This document shows positions 6,475-12,493 of a DNA stretch of 13,722 bases, piece by piece; positions within the stretch are counted from its first letter, which is position 1, and each line of letters begins with the position of its first letter. The DNA is from Chloroflexota bacterium. GTDB taxonomy: Bacteria > Chloroflexota > Anaerolineae > Promineifilales > Promineifilaceae. The position numbers were made by a program, and so were the translations under genes. The stretch covers positions 1-13,722 of the forward strand of contig QQUD01000852.1 of assembly GCA_008501785.1 (NCBI GenBank), given 5' to 3'. The notes under the pieces were generated by a model. That model did no database searches. It saw only the letters and a list, made by a program, of their open reading frames with translations, and had not been told where the DNA came from.

Positions 6475-7869
6475 ATGACCGCATCAGCTCCCAAAACAAC
6501 ATTATCCACTTTTACCAAGTTCATTTATGGTCTGGGCGATTGGCCCACCGTCGCCGCATTAACAGCCCGCAGCTTCTTTTGGCTGCTCTTTTTAACTGAA
6601 GTTGTGGGCATGCCCATTGGCATTGCCGGAACGGTTGTCGCAGTGGGACGGGTGTGGGATGCGATTAACGATCCGCTGGTAGGCATGTTGAGTGACCGAT
6701 TGCAATCGAAGTTGGGGAGAAGACGGCCGTTTTTCCTCATCGGCGCACTGCCATTGGGCATCTCATTCTTTCTCACCTTTTACGCGCCAAATTTTGAAAC
6801 AGTCACCGCCTACGCCATTTACTACATCGTCGTCTTTTTCATCTTCGACACCAGCTTTACGCTGATCAACGTCCCCTACTCTGCCCTCACCGCCGAACTC
6901 ACCCAAGATTACGATGAGCGCAGCAGTCTTGCTGGGTGGCGCATGAGCATGGCCCTTTCAGCCACGTTGGTAACGGCCGCTGCCTTTCAACAGCTTGCTG
7001 AAAATGTTTTCACCAACTGGTATCCCAACGCCATCAACCCCACCGCTATGGGCTACGCCACCGCCGCCGCCATTTGGGGTGTGATCATGGTAATTGTGCC
7101 GCTGCTGCTGTTTGCCGTCATTCGCGAACCAGACAATGTTCCAGATGAAGAACCGCTCAACATCGCCAAAACGTTCCGTGAAGTTTTTCAGAATGAGTCG
7201 TTTAAATGGGGTGCCGTGATTTATTTGTTGACGTTTACGGCCGTTGATATCATCGCCGCCATTTTTGTTTTCTTTGTGCTGTTTGCGGTGGGGTTTGAAG
7301 AAAGGTCTGGCACAGGCAGCATCGTTTTAGGCGTGGTGCTGCTAACAGCCATGATGTTCATGCCGGTTGTTGTGCGTTTGTCTCGCAAATACGGCAAAAA
7401 GCGCACCTACATCGGCGCGATGATCGGATGGGTGGTAACAATGTTAGCCATTAGCATGGTTCCATCTGGCACACAATTAACGCCGTTGCTGATCATGGCC
7501 GCCATCGCGGGCATTGGCTACAGCGCCGCCAACGCCATCCCCTGGGCAATCGTCGCTGATGTAGTTGAAGAAGATGAATGGCACACAGGCAAACGACGAG
7601 AGGGGATTTACGCTGGCTACCTCGTCTTTTTCCGCAAATTAGCGGCTGGGCTTGCGGTTGCGGCCGTTAGCTGGACATTGGGCTGGTTAGGGTTTGATGG
7701 CGACGAAAAATCCCCCGAATCAATCATGGCGCTGCGCATCTTCATTGGCGCAGTGCCGGCCATCCTGCTTGCCTTCTCGATGTGGGCCGCCAGCAAATAC
7801 CCCCTCACCAAAGAAAAGCACACCGAACTGGTACACCAATTAGCAGCCCGCAAAGCCGCCGCCAATTAA
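6475..7869 (+). CDS. GPH-family (MelB-like) sugar:cation symporter
   Basis: This 464-residue, roughly 12-helix membrane protein is of the glycoside-pentoside-hexuronide:cation symporter family within the major facilitator superfamily. The diagnostic stretch GRVWDAINDPLVGMLSDR begins near residue 58, with the two aspartates (Asp62, Asp66) that match the cation-binding pair of MelB. LGRRRPFFLIGALPLG follows, as in MelB relatives. A second family hallmark in the C-terminal half is the VVEEDEWHTGKRREGIYAG loop near residues 363-381. An opening FIYGLGDW motif is also typical. It would import a sugar or glycoside using a Na+ or H+ gradient, and it follows a Gfo/Idh/MocA dehydrogenase on the same strand, consistent with uptake followed by oxidation. 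Several proteins of this family in environmental genomes have no known substrate. Confidence 0.9.
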   Translation: MTASAPKTTLSTFTKFIYGLGDWPTVAALTARSFFWLLFLTEVVGMPIGIAGTVVAVGRVWDAINDPLVGMLSDRLQSKLGRRRPFFLIGALPLGISFFLTFYAPNFETVTAYAIYYIVVFFIFDTSFTLINVPYSALTAELTQDYDERSSLAGWRMSMALSATLVTAAAFQQLAENVFTNWYPNAINPTAMGYATAAAIWGVIMVIVPLLLFAVIREPDNVPDEEPLNIAKTFREVFQNESFKWGAVIYLLTFTAVDIIAAIFVFFVLFAVGFEERSGTGSIVLGVVLLTAMMFMPVVVRLSRKYGKKRTYIGAMIGWVVTMLAISMVPSGTQLTPLLIMAAIAGIGYSAANAIPWAIVADVVEEDEWHTGKRREGIYAGYLVFFRKLAAGLAVAAVSWTLGWLGFDGDEKSPESIMALRIFIGAVPAILLAFSMWAASKYPLTKEKHTELVHQLAARKAAAN

Positions 7870-7875
7870 AAATCT

Positions 7876-8100
7876 ATCGTAGGGGTGGGACAGCGCGGCA
7901 TAACCTTAAAGAAAACACACAACCTTTTCTCCGCGCTGTCTCACCCCCTCTTCACCACGAAAAAGGGCGAGATGACCGGGAAAAAACGGCCGTTTTTTCT
8001 GTAAAATCCAATCCTGTTTTACACGGAGAAGGGCGAGATGACCGGGAGAAAAGGCTCTTTGCCAAGCCAAGATTAACCCCGGTCATCCCGCCCCTACCGA
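7876..8100. repeat. Composite repeat block between convergent genes
   Basis: Several repeats are packed here. GGGGTGGGACAGCGCGG (7882-7898) pairs with 7931-7947 with one mismatch over 17 bases. AAGGGCGAGATGACCGGGA occurs twice as a direct repeat (7963-7981 and 8029-8047). A near-identical inverted copy lies at 8078-8093 (one mismatch over 16). AAAAAACGGCCGTTTTTT at 7981-7998 is an 18-bp perfect palindrome containing the iterated motif. The outer ends (TAGGGGTGGGA from 7880, and the complement of TCCCGCCCCTA near the right end) are also inverted. No open frame in it looks real. It could serve as a two-way transcription stop between the symporter and crtI, or be a small non-coding mobile element. 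Confidence 0.65.
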
Positions 8101-8102
8101 AA

Positions 8103-9578
8103 TTACATTGCATCATCCAGCAAGCGTTCGGCTGTCAAACGTGCTGAAATCATTGCGGTTGGCACGCCTGTGCCGGGGTGGGTGCTGGCTCCAACGAAAT
8201 AGAGATTGTGATATTTGGCATGACGGTTTTTAGGGCGCATATAGCCCAGTTGCATCAGCGTGTGTCCTAATCCATGTGTCGCGCCTTTCACCAGATTGTA
8301 TCGTTGCTGCCAAGATGGCGGTGTGAAGTTAGTCTCAAACTTGATATGCTCTTGCAGGTCAGTGATGCCAATGGTTGCCAATCGATCAAATACATCTTGC
8401 CGTGCCTGATCCCGAATCGCTCGCCAATCTTGCTTGCCTCTTTCATCCATATGTCCAACTGGCACAATCGCAATAATCGATTCCTGGTCAGGTGGCGCCA
8501 ACGACGGGTCTAGCCGTGTGGGAACATGAATGTACAAGCTTGGATCATCTGGCTTTGCCAAATCATTGATGATGCTGTCAAAGTTCCCTCGATAATCATC
8601 TACCAGAAAAAGTGAATGAGGCGCTAATGATGGATACTTTTTATCGACACCCCAGAAAAAGTTAATCGTTGAACAAGAATATTTTTTGCGATTGAGCCGT
8701 TCGCCCATGCCATTGGCAGGCAGCAGGTTTTGGTAAACGTAGGGTAAATCAGCATTGGCAATGACGGCGTCGGCTTGGAGAAAACGGCCGTCTTCCAACA
8801 CAACCCCCTCTGCTTTAGACTGGTTGGTTTTGATTTGGGAAACGGCCGTTTCCAGCTCAAACACCACCCCCGCATCCCGCGCAATCGTCATCAACGCTTC
8901 CACAATTTGATACATGCCCCCTTTCGGATACCAAACCCCATGCGCCAATTCCGAGTACGGCATCAACGAAAACGTCGATGGCGCATCAAACGGACTCAAT
9001 CCCATGTACACATCCTGAAATGTAAACGCTGCTTTCAATCGTGGATCATCAAAATAAGCCGACATGTGGTCATAATGCTTCGCCAGCGGCTTAATCTCCC
9101 ATAGCAGCGAAATATTGCGCGGTGAAAAGAATTCGGCCGCCGTGCGAAAATCCCGCGTCACCAGCCGCTCCATCGCCACATGGTAATGACGATGCCCTTC
9201 ATCCAGATAGCGCATCAGTCCGCCAAAGCTACCCGGTTCAAACTGTTCCAACTGCTGCTGCATCATTTTCATGTCAGACGTGAGCGCCAAACGGCTGCCA
9301 TCATCAAAAAAGAGATGATACGTCGGGTCTACGCGTTGCAGGTCTAGCATCTCGTGCATCGAAGCACCCAGCGCCGCAAATTCCGATTCATACACCAACG
9401 GCATCACAAACAGCGTCGGTCCTAAATCAAAATGGTGGCCTTCCCGCTCAAACCGATCACAGCGTCCACCCGGACGCGCATTTTTCTCAATCACCGTCAC
9501 ATGCAACCCTCGCTGCGCCAAATGTGCTGCCGTCGTAATACCGCCAATCCCTGCACCAATTACAATTACAGATTTCAT
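8103..9578 (-). CDS. crtI: CrtI-family phytoene desaturase / carotenoid oxidoreductase
   Basis: This 491-residue FAD enzyme should desaturate phytoene towards lycopene or a related carotenoid. The N-terminal dinucleotide-binding fold is textbook: VIVIGAGIGGITTAAHLAQRG, with the GAGIGG loop at residues 8-13, the ribose-binding Glu31, and then ARPGGRCDRFEREGHHFDLGPT, the second FAD signature of this family. The C-terminus carries the CrtI block LYFVGASTHPGTGVPTAMIS, with the final FAD contact. GGAG seven bases before the ATG supports the start. It lies 71 bases downstream of crtB on the same strand, the classical pairing of first and second committed carotenoid steps. Whether it makes lycopene, neurosporene or acts on a later product such as a ketolase-type CrtI paralogue cannot be told. 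Two iterated palindromes fall within it, 58 bases apart. Confidence 0.9.
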   Translation of the reverse strand: MKSVIVIGAGIGGITTAAHLAQRGLHVTVIEKNARPGGRCDRFEREGHHFDLGPTLFVMPLVYESEFAALGASMHEMLDLQRVDPTYHLFFDDGSRLALTSDMKMMQQQLEQFEPGSFGGLMRYLDEGHRHYHVAMERLVTRDFRTAAEFFSPRNISLLWEIKPLAKHYDHMSAYFDDPRLKAAFTFQDVYMGLSPFDAPSTFSLMPYSELAHGVWYPKGGMYQIVEALMTIARDAGVVFELETAVSQIKTNQSKAEGVVLEDGRFLQADAVIANADLPYVYQNLLPANGMGERLNRKKYSCSTINFFWGVDKKYPSLAPHSLFLVDDYRGNFDSIINDLAKPDDPSLYIHVPTRLDPSLAPPDQESIIAIVPVGHMDERGKQDWRAIRDQARQDVFDRLATIGITDLQEHIKFETNFTPPSWQQRYNLVKGATHGLGHTLMQLGYMRPKNRHAKYHNLYFVGASTHPGTGVPTAMISARLTAERLLDDAM

Positions 9579-9589
9579 GTTCGCTCTCC

Positions 9590-9666
9590 GCCGGGGGATT
9601 AATCCCCCCGGCTAAAAAATTCAGCGCCCTTTCAGGGCTTTATTTCTTCTTAGGCCCGGAGGGCCT
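9590..9666. repeat. Triple-hairpin repeat spanning the crtB-crtI junction
   Basis: Three stem-loops lie in a row. AGGCCC/GGGCCT (9652-9657 with 9661-9666) covers the crtB stop codon and last codons. GCCCT/AGGGC (9626-9630 with 9634-9638) sits in the spacer. A GC-rich 11-bp stem with one extra C (9590-9600 with 9601-9612) lies about ten bases upstream of the crtI start and touches its ribosome site. An A-rich linker (9615-9619) joins the second and third. The compact modular structure looks like a dispersed intergenic repeat unit inserted at the gene end. It could reduce or time crtI translation relative to crtB. Confidence 0.7.
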
Positions 9667-10663
9667 TACCATTCGTAGACGGGGCATTCATGCCGCGTCG
9701 AACTGCTGGCTTAAATGCCTGGGAAAATGCAGCCCAACCCATTTTGAATGCAGCCTGTTTACTTTTGCGCTCTGGATAATCTGGACGTAAACGGTACGCA
9801 TCTTTTTCAATCGCATCCAACACGACTTCAAACCGGGCAATGTACGCATATCCCGCCAATCGACGGCGCAAGTTCTGAATACGTGCCATATTTGCGCGAC
9901 CAACCTCAAAATACCGCCGCGCCAAATTCACCCGCTCCCGCACCCATTCCCGATAAAATTCGCTACTTACGTCCATTGGAGACAAATCCTGCGCTGCAAA
10001 AACTTTTTGCGGGATGTTGTAATATCCAGCTTCGACATCCTCAACTGCATCGCGCAGCATGTGGGTGATATGTGCGGCCGTTACTGCCAAATAGCGTGTT
10101 TCGTCATGCGGCGTGGGATCGTTGTGGCCGATGAAGTGGTGGAGTGCTTCGGTAACGGCCGTTGCCAACCACCCTGTATACATCTCCAACTCGGCCCCAG
10201 AAATCAACTGCCCCCGGCGCTCCGCATCAAACGCCATCACCGCCATCATATTATCAATGTATGCGCGTAATCCACTGCTTGGCTTCATATCATGGTGGAC
10301 TAAATCAACAACCAACCGTTCTTCATCCGTCAAACTGCCCAACCATTCCCCACGATACGCTCGTGCAATCAATTGCCGCTGCCGTTCCACAAAAACCAGC
10401 CGTTCATCTCGCGCCTCGCAAACCTCATCCAAATAATCATCCACCCAACGAAAATACGCATAAGCCCGATACGCATCATCAACCAGCGGACGATCAACCA
10501 AAAATTTAATCGTAAAATACGTTTGTGTACTCGCGCTACGTGTAATCGCTGCCGCAAGCGCACCCGAGTCAAGCTTTATGGCGCTGCCCCCCTCAGCCGC
10601 TTGTTGACCCGAGCGAGCAAAAGACACAATCCGACCATCTACCAGCACAGAATGTTCTGACAT
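9650..10663 (-). CDS. crtB: Squalene/phytoene synthase family protein, probably CrtB
   Basis: This all-alpha prenyl-condensing enzyme should join two geranylgeranyl diphosphates into phytoene. Both Mg-diphosphate aspartate motifs are visible: YFRWVDDYLDE (DxxxD, residues 76-80 counting from the in-frame TTG just upstream) and MLRDAVEDVEAGYYNIP (DxxxD, 206-210). The substrate-pocket start STQTYFTIKFL resembles the SKTFYxA region of the family. The neighbour crtI, 71 bases downstream, favours phytoene rather than squalene synthesis. ATG was preferred over the adjacent TTG (10664-10666); a GAGG about nine bases upstream fits either. About 45 residues precede the conserved domain, a longer N-terminus than usual. 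The last residues (KALRA) and the stop are encoded by the hairpin repeat at 9652-9666, so the tail is likely not ancestral. Confidence 0.87.
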   Translation of the reverse strand: MSEHSVLVDGRIVSFARSGQQAAEGGSAIKLDSGALAAAITRSASTQTYFTIKFLVDRPLVDDAYRAYAYFRWVDDYLDEVCEARDERLVFVERQRQLIARAYRGEWLGSLTDEERLVVDLVHHDMKPSSGLRAYIDNMMAVMAFDAERRGQLISGAELEMYTGWLATAVTEALHHFIGHNDPTPHDETRYLAVTAAHITHMLRDAVEDVEAGYYNIPQKVFAAQDLSPMDVSSEFYREWVRERVNLARRYFEVGRANMARIQNLRRRLAGYAYIARFEVVLDAIEKDAYRLRPDYPERKSKQAAFKMGWAAFSQAFKPAVRRGMNAPSTNGKALRA

Positions 10664-10785
10664 CAACCTTTACCTCACAAATTGCTAAAACTACTAGAAG
10701 GATATTAATTGTTAGTCGTGAATTATTTCACACATCTATACGGCAAATTTGAACTCAGGTTGCATTAATTTCGCGACAAATTTCC

Positions 10786-10815
10786 AAAATAAAAAGGCCC
10801 CCGATTGGGAGCCTT
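10786..10815 (-). terminator. Intrinsic terminator after nuoN
   Basis: Read on the minus strand, AAGGCTCCC (10815-10807) and GGGGGCCTT (10802-10794) form a nine-pair stem (one G-T) with loop AATC, followed by a T-rich tail TTTTTATTTT overlapping the stem end. It begins about 33 bases after the nuoN stop. It separates nuoN transcription from the carotenoid genes, which therefore need their own promoter in 10667-10785; I saw no convincing hexamers there. Confidence 0.9.
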
Positions 10816-10848
10816 CAAAAATCAAATCAATTATTGTGTGTTCAAAAA

Positions 10849-12321
10849 TTAGCCACCGGCCAGCAATTGCCCACCAATGAGTGCAGCTTGACGGGTGAGT
10901 TCGTAAAATCCACCGGGGAAGAAACCGAGAATGATAGTGGCAACGGCCGTTATTCCCAAAGCCCACACAATCGCATCATTTAGCTTCGCTTCTGCCTTAC
11001 CTTCCACCATGTACATCAGGTAAACAACACGCAGATAGTAGTAACCAGACACAACACTCGTAATCACACCAATAATCGCCAGCCACAACAAGTCTGCTTC
11101 AATCGCCGCTTTAAACACAAAGAACTTACCAGAAAAACCACCTGTCGGGGGAATACCGGTCAGCGACAGCATGAAATAGGCCATAACTAGTGCCACTAAT
11201 GGATTTTTCGTAGCCAGCCCCTTCAAATCGTCGAGCGCATTGCCCACACCTTGTTCTTTCTCCAACGCAATCACAACCGCAAATGCGCCAAGATTGGTAA
11301 ACAAGTATGCAAACATGTAAAACAGCGCCGAACTCACGCCATCTGGTGTTTCCAGACCAGCCGCAACAGCGATCAAAATATAGCCAGCGTGTGCGATACT
11401 GGAATAAGCCAACATGCGCTTCAAATTCGATTGAGCCACTGCCACCACGTTCCCCAAAATCAGAGTCAATGCAGAAATGACTGCAACCGCTCCCACCCAG
11501 GTATCACCGAGGTCTGGCAGTGCGCTCACAAAAATGCGCAGCATGGCGGCAAAACCACCCACTTTAGCACCGACGGACATGAATGCAGTAACGGCCGTTG
11601 GCGCACCCTCATACACATCTGGCGTCCACATGTGGAACGGAACCGCTGCCACTTTAAAACCAAAACCCACTAGCAAAAATGCTGCACCTGCCAAGCCAAG
11701 CGCTCCGCCACTGCTAATACCGGCTAAAACCTCCGGTAATGCCGTGGAGCCAGTCGCACCATACGTCAGCGCAATGCCAAACACCAACACGCCCGATGAA
11801 AAAGCACCGAGCAAGAAGTATTTCATCGCTGATTCTTCTGATTCGGCACGCGGCCATGCAAAACCGGACATGATGTACAGCGGAATCGACAACACTTCCA
11901 GCGCCAGGAAAATCAAAATCAAGTCATTCGCCATCGCCATCAGCATCATGCCGGAAATAGAAAACAGCATCAGCATGTAATATTCGTATTTTTCTAGCCC
12001 AGACTGTCGCAAATAGTTGACTGATAGCAATACGGACAACAAACCGGTGAGAATAAAAGTGACGTTTAGGAATGTGGCAAAATTATCGACCACAATCATG
12101 GGATGTCCACCAGCAGGCGTAAATGTGCCACTGTTGAAGTTCCACAAACCAATGGCTTGCACCAGAGCAATGAGCAGCGTAACGGCCGTTATCCACGCCC
12201 CCCACGTCTTATTCTCATCACTCGTGAACATGTCCACGATCACCAACACAACACCGCCTATCATGACAATCACAACAGGCAAAATAGTTAGCAAATTTAT
12301 TGAAGGTATTTGAAATTCCAT
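10849..12321 (-). CDS. nuoN: NADH-quinone oxidoreductase subunit N
   Basis: This 490-residue, about 14-helix membrane subunit of respiratory complex I is one of the three antiporter-like proton-pumping modules. Conserved charged residues sit where expected: Glu142 in LIFLALEVLSIPLYIMSGF, Lys167 in SAMKYFLLGAFSSG, Lys223 in GFGFKVAAVPFHMWTPDVYEGAPT, and Lys399 in PPTGGFSGKFFVF, matching the E133/K158/K217/K395 positions of the E. coli protein. The EYYMLMLFSISGMMLMAMANDLI stretch is diagnostic for NuoN rather than NuoL, NuoM or MrpD. Upstream is a molybdopterin oxidoreductase, not nuoM, and a strong terminator follows, so nuoN is last in its unit here. Whether the rest of the nuo operon lies beyond the window is unknown. 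Three copies of the iterated palindrome are in the gene, all read as Thr-Ala-Val. Confidence 0.95.
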   Translation of the reverse strand: MEFQIPSINLLTILPVVIVMIGGVVLVIVDMFTSDENKTWGAWITAVTLLIALVQAIGLWNFNSGTFTPAGGHPMIVVDNFATFLNVTFILTGLLSVLLSVNYLRQSGLEKYEYYMLMLFSISGMMLMAMANDLILIFLALEVLSIPLYIMSGFAWPRAESEESAMKYFLLGAFSSGVLVFGIALTYGATGSTALPEVLAGISSGGALGLAGAAFLLVGFGFKVAAVPFHMWTPDVYEGAPTAVTAFMSVGAKVGGFAAMLRIFVSALPDLGDTWVGAVAVISALTLILGNVVAVAQSNLKRMLAYSSIAHAGYILIAVAAGLETPDGVSSALFYMFAYLFTNLGAFAVVIALEKEQGVGNALDDLKGLATKNPLVALVMAYFMLSLTGIPPTGGFSGKFFVFKAAIEADLLWLAIIGVITSVVSGYYYLRVVYLMYMVEGKAEAKLNDAIVWALGITAVATIILGFFPGGFYELTRQAALIGGQLLAGG

Positions 12322-12457
12322 AGGTTGATCAACTCTTCCCGTTCGTTCGATTCTTCACGATCTTACCACACAAGCAAAATATTTACTATTTACGATTGAC
12401 GATTTGCGATTGACTATTTCATCGCAGAATCAGTCGGGAACACAAAGCATCATTTCT
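12322..12457. other. Spacer upstream of nuoN with degenerate tandem repeats
   Basis: Between the molybdopterin enzyme and nuoN lies AT-rich sequence with no gene. From 12385 to 12419 a CGATTG-like unit is repeated (ACGATTG, ACGATTTG, CGATTG), flanked by two copies of ACTATTT (12385-12391 and 12413-12419). GTTGATCAAC at 12324-12333 is a 10-bp palindrome immediately upstream of the nuoN ATG. The nuoN ribosome site is weak (GGAAGAG about 11 bases before the start). Confidence 0.5.
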
Positions 12458-12493
12458 TGAAAATCTGCGTTCATCTGTGAAAATCTGCGTTCA
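12458..12493. repeat. Two tandem copies of a 20-bp repeat overlapping a gene end
   Basis: TGAAAATCTGCGTTCA occurs at 12458-12473 and again at 12478-12493, a period of 20 bases (unit TGAAAATCTGCGTTCATCTG). On the minus strand the repeat encodes the last residues and the stop of the molybdopterin oxidoreductase: LNADFHR at 12494-12474 and TGA at 12473-12471. Confidence 0.85.

Noticed and set aside
7782..8147. 121-residue open frame overlapping the symporter end
   Set aside because: It runs out of frame through the symporter's 3' end, the composite repeat and the end of crtI; it is a by-product of other sequence.
10718..10731. GTGAA-N4-TTCAC dyad upstream of crtB
   Set aside because: Five-base arms in AT-rich sequence are weak, and no well-spaced promoter hexamers were found beside it.
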